Source: Myxococcales bacterium
GTDB lineage: Bacteria > Myxococcota > Myxococcia > Myxococcales > Myxococcaceae
Reading direction: 5' to 3'
DNA: 38,876 bases
Assembly (NCBI GenBank): GCA_003153055.1
Contig: PMBV01000230.1
Span: 1-38,876 of the forward strand
Both the position numbers and the translations under genes were made by a program. The notes beneath the pieces were generated by a model that saw nothing but the letters and a program-made list of their open reading frames with translations, did no database searches and was not told the DNA's origin. This document shows, in pieces, positions 1 through 8,600 of this stretch (the stretch's first letter is position 1; the number at the start of each line of letters is the position of its first letter).

Positions 1-1896
1 ATCGCCGCGCTCGAACCCACCTTCGGGGGCATCAATCTGGAGGACATCAAGGCGCCCGACTGCTTCTACGTCGAACGTGCGCTGCGCGCGCGGATGAAGA
101 TCCCGGTCTTCCACGACGACCAGCACGGGACGGCCATCATCAGCGGGGCGGCGCTCCTCAACGCGGTGGATCTGGCCCAGAAGCGCATCGAGGACATTCG
201 GGTGGTGGTGTCTGGTGCCGGCGCCTCGGCCATCGCCTGCGCCAACTTCTGGGTGAAGCTCGGCGTCACCCTCGAGAACGTGATGATGGTGGACACCAAG
301 GGAGTGCTCTACGCCGGGCGCACCGAGGGCCTCAACCAGTGGAAGGCGCCCTACGTGCGCAACACGAACGCCCGCACCCTGACCGAGGCCCTGGAGGGCG
401 CCGATGTGTTCCTCGGTGGCTCGGTGGCCGGGCTCGTCACCCCCGACATGCTGAAGAAGATGGCCAAGCGGCCCATCATCTTCGCGCTGGCCAACCCGGA
501 CCCTGAGATTGGCTACCAGGAGGCGAAGGACGCTCGGCCCGACGCCATCGTCGCCACCGGCCGCAGCGACTACCCCAATCAGGTGAACAACGTCTTGGGC
601 TTCCCCTTCATCTTTCGCGGCGCCCTCGACGTGCGCGCCCGGAGGATCAACGAAGAGATGAAGCTGGCCGCCGCGCGGGCCATCGCCGCCCTGGCGAAGG
701 AAGACGTGCCCGACTCGGTGTCTCGTGCGTACGGCGGTGAGCACTTCGTCTTTGGGCCCGAGTACATCATTCCCAAGCCCTTCGACCCGCGGGTGCTGCT
801 GTGGGTGGCCCCGGCGGTAGCCAAGGCCGCGCTGGAGACCGGGGTGGCACGGCTCCAGGTCGACCTCCCGGCCTACCGGGAGCGGCTCCAGAAGATGCAG
901 TCGCGCAGCCACCAGGTGATGGCCGCCGTCTTCGAGAAGGCCAGGCAGAAGAAGACCCGCATCGTGCTCGACGATGGCGAGCACCCTCGGGTGCTCCAGG
1001 CGGCGCACGTACTCAGGGAAGAGGGGCTGTGCGAGCCGATTCTCCTGGGCAACAAGGAGAAGATCGAAGCGGCCATCATCACCCACAAGCTCGATGATCT
1101 GGCTGGCGTGAGCATCGTCGACCCCACCAACGGGCCCGACACCCAGCGGTACATCGACGCCTACTTCAAGCTTCGGCAGCGGCGGGGCGTCAGTCGCAAG
1201 GTGGCCGAGCGGCGCATGCGTCGGGGTGGGTATTACGGCGCGATGATGGTGGAGCAGGGTGACGCCGATGGCCTCGTCACTGGGCTCCTCCAGGGCTACG
1301 CCGACGCCATTCACGCGCCGCTGGAGATTATTCGCACGTTGCCCGGCAAGCGCGCTGGCGGCATCTACCTGGTGGTGACCCGCAACGACTTCAAGTTCTT
1401 CGCCGACTGCACGGTGAACGTCGACCCGTCACCCGATGACCTGGCCGACATCGCCATCGCCACGGCGGATCTCGCCAAGACCTTCGACGTCACCCCGAGG
1501 ATCGCCTTCCTGAGCTACTCCAACTACGGCGACGCGGGAGGGGCCTCGCCCGCCCGCATGCGCGAGGCGGCCGACATCGCGCGCATGCGGCGGCCTGACC
1601 TCGAGCTCGACGGCGAGATGCAGGTCGACGCGGCTCTCGTCTCCGAGGAGAGGACGAGCCGTTTTCCTTTCTCCACGCTCACCGGTGACGCCAACGTGCT
1701 CATCTTCCCGTCGCTCGACGCGGCCAACATCGCCTACAAGGTCATCTGGCGGTTCGGCGGCGCGGAGGTCATCGGACCGCTCTTGCTGGGGCTCAACAAG
1801 CCGGTCAATGTCCTGCAGCAGAACGCCGACGTGTCCTCCATCGTGAACCTGGCGGCGGTGACGGCGCTGCGGGCCCAGGGGACCGTGGTCTTCTAA
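1..1896 (+). CDS. maeB: NADP-dependent malic enzyme fused to a phosphotransacetylase-like domain (5' partial)
   Basis: This is the MaeB-type fusion: an oxidative decarboxylase (malate to pyruvate plus CO2 with NADP) followed by a phosphate-acetyltransferase-like domain, which in MaeB proteins is usually regulatory. The frame is open from base 1, so the true start lies upstream; 631 residues are visible, against roughly 750-770 for the family, so about 130 N-terminal residues are missing. The malic-enzyme signature FHDDQHGTA lies at visible residues ~36-44. The Rossmann loop [15 protein letters not shown] is at ~69-83, and [10 protein letters not shown] and [13 protein letters not shown] complete the NADP/malate domain. 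From about residue 315 ([18 protein letters not shown]) to the end it matches the PTA_PTB fold. Cytoplasmic. No operon partner is visible upstream, and downstream lies a small ORF and argJ on the same strand. The family assignment is secure; NADP rather than NAD preference is inferred from the fusion architecture. Confidence 0.95.
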   Translation: MAALEPTFGGINLEDIKAPDCFYVERALRARMKIPVFHDDQHGTAIISGAALLNAVDLAQKRIEDIRVVVSGAGASAIACANFWVKLGVTLENVMMVDTKGVLYAGRTEGLNQWKAPYVRNTNARTLTEALEGADVFLGGSVAGLVTPDMLKKMAKRPIIFALANPDPEIGYQEAKDARPDAIVATGRSDYPNQVNNVLGFPFIFRGALDVRARRINEEMKLAAARAIAALAKEDVPDSVSRAYGGEHFVFGPEYIIPKPFDPRVLLWVAPAVAKAALETGVARLQVDLPAYRERLQKMQSRSHQVMAAVFEKARQKKTRIVLDDGEHPRVLQAAHVLREEGLCEPILLGNKEKIEAAIITHKLDDLAGVSIVDPTNGPDTQRYIDAYFKLRQRRGVSRKVAERRMRRGGYYGAMMVEQGDADGLVTGLLQGYADAIHAPLEIIRTLPGKRAGGIYLVVTRNDFKFFADCTVNVDPSPDDLADIAIATADLAKTFDVTPRIAFLSYSNYGDAGGASPARMREAADIARMRRPDLELDGEMQVDAALVSEERTSRFPFSTLTGDANVLIFPSLDAANIAYKVIWRFGGAEVIGPLLLGLNKPVNVLQQNADVSSIVNLAAVTALRAQGTVVF

Positions 1897-1998
1897 TCGC
1901 GTGGGGCCGGGTAACAGGCTCTTTCGAGAGGTTGGCGAACCATAAGGGAGGCTGGTAAGGCTCCCCGGTCGAAGAAGTTCGCCCTTCACGGAAAGAAC

Positions 1999-2160
1999 AT
2001 GCCCGACCCTCTCGCACACGCTCGTGACGACCGCTGGCTCTTCGTCACCCGCCCCACTGCGTTCACTCGATGGTGGCGCACTTGTATTCCCTGGCAGCTC
2101 TTCAGGTTCATCGTGGTGAACTTGAAGATGCTTCGCCTCATCGCGCGCGGGCACCACTGA
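1999..2160 (+). CDS. Small basic/aromatic hypothetical protein, 53 aa
   Basis: A short ORF fills most of the gap between maeB and argJ. It starts with ATG preceded by ACGGAAAGAAC (a modest purine-rich ribosome site) and runs 53 residues to TGA. The N-terminus is hydrophilic (MPDPLAHARDDRW). The middle is rich in Trp, Phe and Arg (FTRWWRTCIPWQLFRF) and passes into a hydrophobic, amphipathic segment (IVVNLKMLRLI). The composition is unlike a random high-GC reading frame and suggests a membrane-peripheral peptide. I do not recognise a family and propose no function. The ORF ends 58 bases before the argJ start on the same strand, so co-transcription is possible. The 100 bases between the maeB stop and this ATG show no clear promoter. 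Confidence 0.5.
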   Translation: MPDPLAHARDDRWLFVTRPTAFTRWWRTCIPWQLFRFIVVNLKMLRLIARGHH

Positions 2161-2218
2161 AGGCTCGGTTCAATTCCTTAAGGCACGGCGAGGGGCTTTG
2201 GCGGTAGGAGGAGCGCCC

Positions 2219-3424
2219 ATGGGCATTCCCACCCCACCGGTTCCCCAGTTTCCTTTGGCCGAGCACACGCTGGCGTCACTCCCCGGTCTGCGCGCTTCGG
2301 GCGTCGCGGCTGGCATCAAGGCCTCGGGCGGGCCCGACGTGGCACTGCTGGTGGCCGACGCGCCCCTGTCGGGCTGGGCGCTGTTCACCCAGAACCACTT
2401 CGCGGCCGCGCCAGTGCTGGTGTCCAAGGCCCACCTGGCCAAGAGCCAGGGAGCCGTCAGGGCTGTGGTCGTCAACAGCGGCAACGCCAATGCCTGCACG
2501 GGAGCCCAGGGTGAGAAGGACGCGCTCGAGATGTGCGAGCGGGTGGCTCGACGCGTGGGGTGCCCCGTCGAGCAGGTGCTGGTGTGCAGCACCGGCGTCA
2601 TCGGCGTGAAGTTGCCGATGGAGGCGGTGCGCCGGGGCATCGACGCGGCGCTCGACGCGCTGGCTCCGGGCCCAGACGCGGGGCGACGGTTCCTCGCCGC
2701 CATTCAGACGACCGACGCGTTCCCCAAGGAGATGAGCGCCCCCGCTGGCGAGGGCGTGGTAGCCGGGGTGTGCAAGGGCGCGGGGATGATCGAGCCCAAC
2801 ATGGCCACCATGTTGGCCTTCATCGTCACCGACCTCGACGTGCGCGCGGAGCAGATTCGCCGAGCGCTGCCCTCCATCGCCGCGGGCAGCTTCAACGCGG
2901 TGCACGTGGACACGCACACCAGCACCAACGACACGCTGATGCTGCTTTCGACCCGAACCGTCAAGGCGGCCAGCGACTGGGCCCGGCAGGTCGAGAAGGT
3001 GGCCCACCGGTTGGCATGGCTCATCGCTCGCGATGGAGAAGGAGCCACCAAGGTGACGAGCATCGAGGTGAGCGGCGCCGCGTCGGACGAGGCAGCGAGG
3101 CGCATCGCCAAGCTGGTGGCGTCGTCGGCGCTCGTGCGCACGGCGCTCTACGGAAACGACCCGAACTGGGGCCGGTTCACCAGCCAGGTGGGAAACTCAC
3201 CCGACGTGAAGAGCCCTCTGGGGCTGTGCTGCGTCCTTCAAGGGGTCGAGGTCTTCCGGCAAGGCGAGCCGACGGCGTTTGATCGCGCCCAGGTCTCGAA
3301 GAGAATGGCGGAGGAGGACGTGCGTCTCGAGCTCAGGCTCTCCGACGGGGCCGGCAAGGCGGTGGTGATGACGTCGGACCTCGGGTACCGGTATGTGGAG
3401 GTCAACGCCGAGTACACAACGTAA
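2219..3424 (+). CDS. argJ: Bifunctional glutamate N-acetyltransferase / amino-acid N-acetyltransferase
   Basis: ArgJ transfers the acetyl group of N-acetylornithine to glutamate, giving ornithine and N-acetylglutamate (cyclic arginine pathway); many ArgJ proteins also use acetyl-CoA. The precursor is cut autocatalytically into two chains before a conserved Thr. Here that Thr is residue ~197 in EPNMATMLAF, preceded by KGAGMI. Other family marks are VVNSGNANACTG, CSTGVIG and the C-terminal GNDPNWGR. At 401 residues it has the usual length. The ATG at 2219 is chosen because GGAGG lies seven bases upstream; an in-frame TTG at 2198 would include that ribosome site and is unlikely. No other arg gene adjoins; an argD candidate is about 25 kb away at 28905-30092. 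A large palindrome begins 23 bases after the stop. Confidence 0.96.
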   Translation: MGIPTPPVPQFPLAEHTLASLPGLRASGVAAGIKASGGPDVALLVADAPLSGWALFTQNHFAAAPVLVSKAHLAKSQGAVRAVVVNSGNANACTGAQGEKDALEMCERVARRVGCPVEQVLVCSTGVIGVKLPMEAVRRGIDAALDALAPGPDAGRRFLAAIQTTDAFPKEMSAPAGEGVVAGVCKGAGMIEPNMATMLAFIVTDLDVRAEQIRRALPSIAAGSFNAVHVDTHTSTNDTLMLLSTRTVKAASDWARQVEKVAHRLAWLIARDGEGATKVTSIEVSGAASDEAARRIAKLVASSALVRTALYGNDPNWGRFTSQVGNSPDVKSPLGLCCVLQGVEVFRQGEPTAFDRAQVSKRMAEEDVRLELRLSDGAGKAVVMTSDLGYRYVEVNAEYTT

Positions 3425-3447
3425 GGGGCCCAAGGGGCCTAGGGGGA

Positions 3448-3604
3448 GCCTGAGGCACCTCTCGGCCGCAGTGGAGTCATCTTTGGTCTGGGCGGACACC
3501 ATCGCCCACTCCTCCGCCTCGCCCCCGGGCGAGGGGTCAGGGGGAGTGGCGGTCGTCCGCCCGGACGAAAGACGACACTACTGCGGTCGAGAGGTGCCTC
3601 AGGC
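3448..3604. repeat. ~157-bp imperfect palindromic element
   Basis: The outer 50 bases of each end are inverted copies with only a few mismatches: the left arm is 3448-3497 (starts GCCTGAGGCACCTCTCG) and the right arm 3555-3604 (ends CGAGAGGTGCCTCAGGC). The symmetry continues with more mismatches to a centre near 3526/3527 (GCCCCCGGGC). As RNA it would fold into one long hairpin. It follows the argJ stop, so it could act in termination or transcript stability. Its size and architecture also suit a miniature inverted-repeat element. No flanking target duplication is obvious, and I see no second full copy in this window. Confidence 0.8.
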
Positions 3605-3691
3605 GCAGGAGCCGGAACTCCGCGAACTGAGCCTCAGGCCCCAACTCCGCAACGGCTGAGGCACCCCAGCGAAACTCCCCACGGAGCGGGT

Positions 3692-3710
3692 TCAGGGGCA
3701 GTGCCCCTGA
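3692..3710. terminator. Compact hairpin between convergent argJ and metalloprotease genes
   Basis: TCAGGGGCA and TGCCCCTGA form a perfect 9-bp inverted repeat around a single base; in practice the loop would be a few bases wider. It lies 14 bases beyond the stop of the minus-strand metalloprotease gene and after the large palindrome that follows argJ. It is therefore placed to act as a bidirectional terminator. No T-run follows on either side, as is common in high-GC genomes, so termination function is inferred. Confidence 0.45.
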
Positions 3711-3723
3711 GCCTGCCTTACCC

Positions 3724-5964
3724 TCACTTCAAGAAATACGGTGACATCGCCACCTCAGCCCGAGCAATGAGGTCATCGAGCAGCAGCGCATCGTCTCCCG
3801 TTGCCTGAGCGCGGCGCGCCCCCAGGGCCGCCTTGGCGTCCACCAGCGCCCGGTACGCCTCGAGCGTCTGGAGCTTCTTCAGCACATCGATGGCCTGCCG
3901 GCTGCTGGGCCCGGTTCGCACCTTGTCGCTGTTGAGCACCTCGCTGCCGAGCTGCCCATGCATCGTGGCCCTCAACGTCAGGTCATTGGGCGGGGCCGTG
4001 ACGAAGTCGGAGTACGTGTTCACCGCGCCGAGGAAGAGCTGACTCCAGATGGCGCGGCTGACCTTGTCGGCCCGTGCCCCATAGCTTGGGTAGGCACCCA
4101 GGACGGCCGGGTCGATGTCCGGGCGGACGTACTCCATCGCGAACTCCCAGGCGCGCGCTCGGTCGCTCGCCGTGTCACCCGCGCGGACATAATCCAGCAC
4201 ACCCGCCAGGTAATAGTTGAGACCCGACGTGCTGTCCGAACGGCCAATCAAGTACCTCTGCAGGTAGTAGCTGTACGCGTACGCGAAGTACTCCGAAAGT
4301 GGGTCGGCACCCACGTCGTAGGGCTTGCACTTGGGAGTCGTGACACCGATGTCCTCGTCGGTGCAGAACTGCTGCGTCGGCGGCGCCGCGGACATGCCGT
4401 AGAGGTACTTCACCGCGTCGACGTCGTAGGCCTGGGGCACCGGCACGAAGGGGGCGTCGAAGTCGTCGACGTACTCCATCACCGAGCTCGACGGCGGGGC
4501 GAGAGACCCCTCGAAGTTGTGGCGCAGGCCCAACGTGTGGCCCACCTCGTGGAGCACCACGTGGGTGAGAAAGCGCTCGACGAGCTCCTTCTCGGTCGGG
4601 AGCGCCGTCGGGTTGGCCGCCTTGGCCTTGGCCATTCGCGCCTGGAAGAGCTCGAGCTCGGTGCCCGTGCCCATGCGTCGGAGGTCTTGAGCCAGGCCAA
4701 TGCCGTTCCACGTCAGCGCCGGGAGTCTCGCCGCCTGCGTGCGTTGCACCGCCGCGCTCGTGGCGGTGGCCTCGGTCGCGGTGAGCGCCTCGGGGTCGAA
4801 GAGGGACTTCGCGTAGTCCAGCCACATGGCGTTGAAGTACACGCTGGCGCCGCGAATCTCGCCGCTGTTGGGGTTGGTGCGCCAGTTGGCGAAGGCGAAG
4901 CCCCAGCTCGGGTCCTCGTCGATGACGAGCACGTTCTTGTCGTCGTCGCCCGCTTCGACGCCTGGGCCACCGACGCTGGCGGTCAGCGCGGTGAAGCCAA
5001 ACACTTTGTTCCACCCAGTGATGCCGTTCTGGAATGCCTTGACCAGGTCGTACTTGGCGTAGCGCGGGTCAGCCTGCAGCGCGGCGAGCCGGCTCGAGAG
5101 GGTCCACTTGATGGGCGCCATGCCCGGCTTGATGTTCCAGCGCGCGGCGTAGTCTTGCACCAGCCCGGTGTTGGGAATGATGAGGCGCTCCGAGGCGAAG
5201 AAGTACGGCGCGTCGGGGAAGGGGAACGAGGTGAAGCCCGAGCCTTCGGTGTACTTCCTCAGCGCGATGGAGACGGTGCCGCTCATCGAGAAGACGCTCT
5301 GCTCGATGCTGCCATCGTTGTAGGGGAAGGGCTCGTCGAAGTGACCGGCGAACACCTGGTCGTACTGAACTCCGTCGGCCAGGGTGCGGAAACGCTGCGA
5401 GAACAAGAGGTCGTTGTTGAACTTGCCTCCGGTGCCAGGGCTCCCGGAGAGGGCCTGGCTCACGGCGCTGAATCGGTTGAGCCCGGTCGAGGGGTCGAAC
5501 AACACGTATTGCGAGGAGTTCGGCATCGCCGTGAAGGCCGCGTAGCTGGGCACCTCGTCGAAGGCCTCGAGGACCACGGTCGGGTCGTAGGTGCTGCTGC
5601 TCGCCTTGCGATCGTCCACGTCGAAGACGTAGACGCGGCCGTTCTGCTCCTGGAAGCTGACGACCTTGGTCCCCAGCGTCATGGCCGGAGGGGTGAACAT
5701 GGGGAAGAGCTGCTTCAGGTAGACCGACAGGAAGTAGCGCTTGCCGAGCTCCGAGCGGCGAATGGCGATGTAGAAGGTGCCGTCCGAGGTCGACGTGGAC
5801 AGCTCCTGCTGCCTGATGGCCGACTGCTCATTGGCCGTGAAGTCGCGGGGAATGGCGACGAATTCGCCTGTCAACGCTGCGACACTCTGACCTTGGGACT
5901 GCCTCGCCTCTTGAACACCGCAGCCCGCAATCACCAGCGCCAAGCACAACCAAATCTTCTTCAT
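3724..5964 (-). CDS. Zinc-dependent metalloprotease lipoprotein (metzincin)
   Basis: Secreted or envelope-anchored protease, 746 residues. The ATG at 5964 is preceded by AGGAGGGGCAAAAC and starts a lipoprotein signal MKKIWLCLALVIAGC, with the lipobox Cys at residue ~15. A longer open frame upstream (to 6060) has no such features. The catalytic site is the metzincin consensus HEVGHTLGLRH at residues 472-482: two zinc His and the catalytic Glu in HExxH, and a third zinc ligand at the last His. It is followed by SSVMEYVDD, a plausible Met-turn. The overall pattern resembles the large zinc-dependent metalloproteases with DUF5117/DUF4953-type regions found in Bacteroidota and Myxococcota. Residues ~40-460 look like a beta-rich pro- or accessory region, and the helical C-terminus (~560-746) probably completes the catalytic lobe. 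Substrate unknown. Monocistronic by layout, convergent with argJ. Confidence 0.88.
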   Translation of the reverse strand: MKKIWLCLALVIAGCGVQEARQSQGQSVAALTGEFVAIPRDFTANEQSAIRQQELSTSTSDGTFYIAIRRSELGKRYFLSVYLKQLFPMFTPPAMTLGTKVVSFQEQNGRVYVFDVDDRKASSSTYDPTVVLEAFDEVPSYAAFTAMPNSSQYVLFDPSTGLNRFSAVSQALSGSPGTGGKFNNDLLFSQRFRTLADGVQYDQVFAGHFDEPFPYNDGSIEQSVFSMSGTVSIALRKYTEGSGFTSFPFPDAPYFFASERLIIPNTGLVQDYAARWNIKPGMAPIKWTLSSRLAALQADPRYAKYDLVKAFQNGITGWNKVFGFTALTASVGGPGVEAGDDDKNVLVIDEDPSWGFAFANWRTNPNSGEIRGASVYFNAMWLDYAKSLFDPEALTATEATATSAAVQRTQAARLPALTWNGIGLAQDLRRMGTGTELELFQARMAKAKAANPTALPTEKELVERFLTHVVLHEVGHTLGLRHNFEGSLAPPSSSVMEYVDDFDAPFVPVPQAYDVDAVKYLYGMSAAPPTQQFCTDEDIGVTTPKCKPYDVGADPLSEYFAYAYSYYLQRYLIGRSDSTSGLNYYLAGVLDYVRAGDTASDRARAWEFAMEYVRPDIDPAVLGAYPSYGARADKVSRAIWSQLFLGAVNTYSDFVTAPPNDLTLRATMHGQLGSEVLNSDKVRTGPSSRQAIDVLKKLQTLEAYRALVDAKAALGARRAQATGDDALLLDDLIARAEVAMSPYFLK

Positions 5965-6091
5965 GTTTTGCCCCTCCTGCGCGACCTCGTCGGAGGACCG
6001 CGTTCGAGAGTCGACCCCCAGGCCCTCCTGGGTGTGCAACTCACCGACACAATCCCTCAAGTGGGTGGAAAACAGGTGGGGAAACTGGGGG

Positions 6092-6757
6092 TCAGTTCAT
6101 CAGGCCTTCGCGCTTGCGGGCCTGCATCGAGCCGACGAGCATCAGCGTCTCCTCGGCGACCACCCGCATGCGGGCCCTCACGTCGAGCTCGCTGAGCACC
6201 TCGAAGCGCCGGGTCACGTCTTCCATGATGGTGGCGGCCACCACGTCGGCCAGTGCCCCACCGTGAACCCGGCCGGTCACCTGGGCCACGCGCTCCCCTA
6301 CGTCTGTCGGGAGCCGGGCCACCAGCTCGACCACGGCCTGGCGGAGCTCGACCTCGTCCTCGCTTCCGGACGGCACGTCTTCGTCGAGCAGCAGCTCGGC
6401 GGCCACTTCACGGTAGGCCTTCGTCGCGGGCCACTCGTGCTCGATGCGCGCCCGCGCGACCCCCACCAGCACCAGGTTGGAGCGCCCATTTTCCAAGAGC
6501 GTGTGCGCGACGATGGAGCCGACGCAGACGATGGGCTCGAGCTGCGGCGCCCCAGCGAGCAGTGATTCCTGGCCTGGAGAGACCTGCGCCATGGCGAAGA
6601 TGCGGTCGGTCTCGAGGGCCGCTTTCACCATCGCGCGGTAGCGCTCCTCGAAGATGTGGAGCGGGAGCGCCGTCCCCGGCAACAACACCACCGGAGGGAG
6701 CGGGAAGACCTTGAGGCGCGAGACGGCGGCCCGCGCGCGGTCGATCGACTCGCTCAT
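6092..6757 (-). CDS. LON substrate-binding domain protein
   Basis: A 221-residue protein consisting essentially of the N-terminal (substrate-recognition) domain of Lon protease, without the AAA+ ATPase or the Ser-Lys protease domain. Typical features are FPLPPVVLLPGTALPLHIFE near residues 17-36, followed by RYRAMVKAAL and, further on, SNLVLVGVARARI. A helical C-terminal half follows (about 130-221). Stand-alone LON-domain proteins are widespread but mostly uncharacterised; a role in binding unfolded proteins is inference. The start ATG at 6757 overlaps the stop of the upstream DedA gene (ATGA), which suggests translational coupling; GAGAAGG lies just upstream. Confidence 0.88.
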   Translation of the reverse strand: MSESIDRARAAVSRLKVFPLPPVVLLPGTALPLHIFEERYRAMVKAALETDRIFAMAQVSPGQESLLAGAPQLEPIVCVGSIVAHTLLENGRSNLVLVGVARARIEHEWPATKAYREVAAELLLDEDVPSGSEDEVELRQAVVELVARLPTDVGERVAQVTGRVHGGALADVVAATIMEDVTRRFEVLSELDVRARMRVVAEETLMLVGSMQARKREGLMN

Positions 6758-7380
6758 GCCTTCTCAGGCTGGGCCGAGCGCTGGCGAGCCCACGCCACCA
6801 CCGCCGGCAATACGGAGACGAGAATGATGCCCACCACGATGAGTTCGATGTGCTTCCTCACCACCTCGAACTGGCCCAGGAAGTAGCCGCCCACCGTCAT
6901 TGTCAGCACCCAGGCCGCACCGCCGATGATGTTGTAGCTGGCGAAGCGCTTGTAGGGCATCTGACCCACGCCCGCGACCACGGGCACGAAGGTGCGCACG
7001 AAGGGCGCGAACCGGGCGAGGATGATGGCCTTGCCTCCGTGGCGCTCGTAGAACTCGTGGGCCGCCTTGAGGTGCTGGGGCTTGAAGAAGCGCGACTCGG
7101 GCCGCTTGAAGATGGCCGGGCCGGCCCGCGCCCCGATGTAGTAGCTCGTCGCGTCCCCCAGCACCGCCGCGGGGATGAGCAGCGCCTGCAACAGCCAGAT
7201 GTTCAAGTCTCCCTTTCCGGCGTAGACGCCGGCCATGAAGAGCAGGGAGTCGCCCGGCAAGAAGAAGGCCAGCGCACCCGTCTCGGCGAAGACGATGAGG
7301 GTGAGGCCTGGGTACCCCGCCCACTGGACGATGGCCCCTGGGTCGCGGAGAAGTCCTATCAGCTTCTGGATGAGTTCCAT
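6754..7380 (-). CDS. DedA family inner-membrane protein
   Basis: A 208-residue polytopic membrane protein of the DedA (SNARE-associated/VTT) family. Characteristic parts are the entry loop FAETGALAFFLPGDSLLFMA (residues ~31-50), GDATSYYIGARAG, and the signature RFAPFVRTFVPVVAGVG (~122-138) with its conserved Arg and Pro. A C-terminal membrane helix follows, ending in basic residues. DedA proteins are implicated in undecaprenyl-phosphate or phospholipid flipping and in membrane-potential homeostasis; which lipid this one handles cannot be read from the sequence. It is the first gene of a two-gene unit with the LON-domain protein (4-base overlap). About 96 bases separate it from the upstream exbD-type gene, so it may be a separate transcript or a distal part of that operon. 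Confidence 0.92.
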   Translation of the reverse strand: MELIQKLIGLLRDPGAIVQWAGYPGLTLIVFAETGALAFFLPGDSLLFMAGVYAGKGDLNIWLLQALLIPAAVLGDATSYYIGARAGPAIFKRPESRFFKPQHLKAAHEFYERHGGKAIILARFAPFVRTFVPVVAGVGQMPYKRFASYNIIGGAAWVLTMTVGGYFLGQFEVVRKHIELIVVGIILVSVLPAVVAWARQRSAQPEKA

Positions 7381-7476
7381 GAGGTGGCCTCGGCCCTAGC
7401 ACGGGGGCCGATGACGGAAAACCCCGGGTGAGGAAATGACACCTCCCCGTGTCGAGGCCCCGACCCGACGCCTCAC

Positions 7477-8043
7477 TCAGCGAGAGGCCGTCTCGGTCTT
7501 CTTCTCTTCGCCCTTCGCCATCGTCGCGAAGGAGATGTTGCCGTAGCCCGCCGAAGCACAGCTGAACATCACGCGCTTGACGATGCGGAACTGCACCATC
7601 TTGTCGGCCTGGATGTTGACGTCGCCCTTGAAGGCGCCGGTGTCGTTGGCCGCGTTGTGTAGATCCTCGAACTGCTTCTTCATTTCCCGCAGCTTCTCTT
7701 CCAGCGGAGGAATGTTGAGGTAGTCCTCCCGGGTCAGGTCGTCGACCCGCCCGATGACGGTGCCCGACACGATGACCTGCTCCTTCGACACCACCACCAC
7801 CGGAGCCATCACCAGCTCCTCGGTGTTGGCCGCCTCGGGGAGCTGGACGTCTTTCGACATCGAGAGAATCTCACCAGTGGCCGAGAAGTTGGCGATGAGG
7901 AACAACACGAGAATGACGAACATGTCCACCAGGGGGGTCACGTTCAGATCGGCAAACAGCATCTTGTGACCTCCTGCGTGGGAGAGCACCTTGGAGTGCT
8001 CGATGCGCTTCCCGTACCGCTTGCCTGGCGCGACGATGGCCAT
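7477..8043 (-). CDS. ExbD/TolR family protein (second of two; AglS-like position)
   Basis: A 188-residue bitopic inner-membrane protein of the ExbD/TolR family. It has a cytoplasmic N-terminus of about 30 residues, and one membrane helix beginning LNVTPLVDMFVILVLFLIAN. The proton-carrying Asp expected in this family is D40. A periplasmic domain follows, longer than in a minimal ExbD and ending in a charged tail (EEKKTE). The ribosome site CTAGGAATCACCC precedes the ATG, and the gene starts nine bases after the stop of the preceding exbD-type gene, so the two are co-translated. With the upstream channel gene the order is channel, ExbD, ExbD. I recall the same order for aglR-aglQ-aglS, the gliding motor of Myxococcus xanthus. 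Orthology is inferred, not proven; a generic ExbBD/TolQR transporter is the alternative. Confidence 0.9.
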   Translation of the reverse strand: MAIVAPGKRYGKRIEHSKVLSHAGGHKMLFADLNVTPLVDMFVILVLFLIANFSATGEILSMSKDVQLPEAANTEELVMAPVVVVSKEQVIVSGTVIGRVDDLTREDYLNIPPLEEKLREMKKQFEDLHNAANDTGAFKGDVNIQADKMVQFRIVKRVMFSCASAGYGNISFATMAKGEEKKTETASR

Positions 8044-8052
8044 GGGTGATTC

Positions 8053-8535
8053 CTAGCTTGACGCGGGAGAGACGGAGACCGACGGGAACTGGTTGCCGAT
8101 GCAGGTATCGATGACCCGCACCAGGTCCTCGTAGCGGACCGCGTCTTCGGTGGACAGGGTGATGGCGTTCTGCTCGGGCTGTTGCGTCTTGAGCTCTTTC
8201 AACTTGTCCATCAGCCGGGTCACCTCGAGCCGCTGCTTGTCGTCTCGGGTGATGGGCATGGGGTCGAGCTGAGCGCCTCCCACGGTGATTTTGAGCTCTT
8301 TCTCGGTGATGAGCACGGTGATGGGCTGGAGCTGCGTCTGGGGAGGTGCCTCCTCCGACGCCGAATTGCCCGACTGGGAGACCTGCAGCCGGCCGAGCTG
8401 CGTCCACACCGCCGTCATGATCAAAAAGACGATGGTCACGGCCATCAAGTCGATGAAGGGCACCAGGTTGATGGTCGTATCGAGCGGCTTCTTGCCGCTC
8501 TTGCCACCTGTGCCGAGATCCATTCCACCAGCCAT
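8053..8535 (-). CDS. ExbD/TolR family protein (first of two; AglQ-like position)
   Basis: A 160-residue ExbD/TolR-type subunit. The short cytoplasmic N-terminus rich in Gly and Lys leads into TTINLVPFIDLMAVTIVFLI, the single membrane helix, with Asp at residue 29. This is the residue expected to take up and release protons against the ExbB/TolQ channel; AglQ of M. xanthus has its critical Asp at about the same place. The periplasmic domain (about 45-160) ends near SVSPASS. No strong Shine-Dalgarno directly precedes the ATG. It is separated from the upstream channel gene by 143 bases that hold a palindromic repeat, which is unusual for subunits of one complex, and it is nine bases from the downstream exbD-type gene. 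Confidence 0.9.
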   Translation of the reverse strand: MAGGMDLGTGGKSGKKPLDTTINLVPFIDLMAVTIVFLIMTAVWTQLGRLQVSQSGNSASEEAPPQTQLQPITVLITEKELKITVGGAQLDPMPITRDDKQRLEVTRLMDKLKELKTQQPEQNAITLSTEDAVRYEDLVRVIDTCIGNQFPSVSVSPASS

Positions 8536-8600
8536 CGTCGACTCGCTTTTCTAGAAAGGCTCCCTAACCGCTGACAGCACCCGCCACGGGAAGTTTCGTT

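Noticed and set aside
3958..6195. 745-codon plus-strand open frame opposite the metalloprotease gene
   Set aside because: It is the mirror of a real gene in GC-rich DNA: His/Arg/Val/Glu-rich, no domain, no ribosome site, while the minus strand has a lipoprotein signal and an HExxH site.
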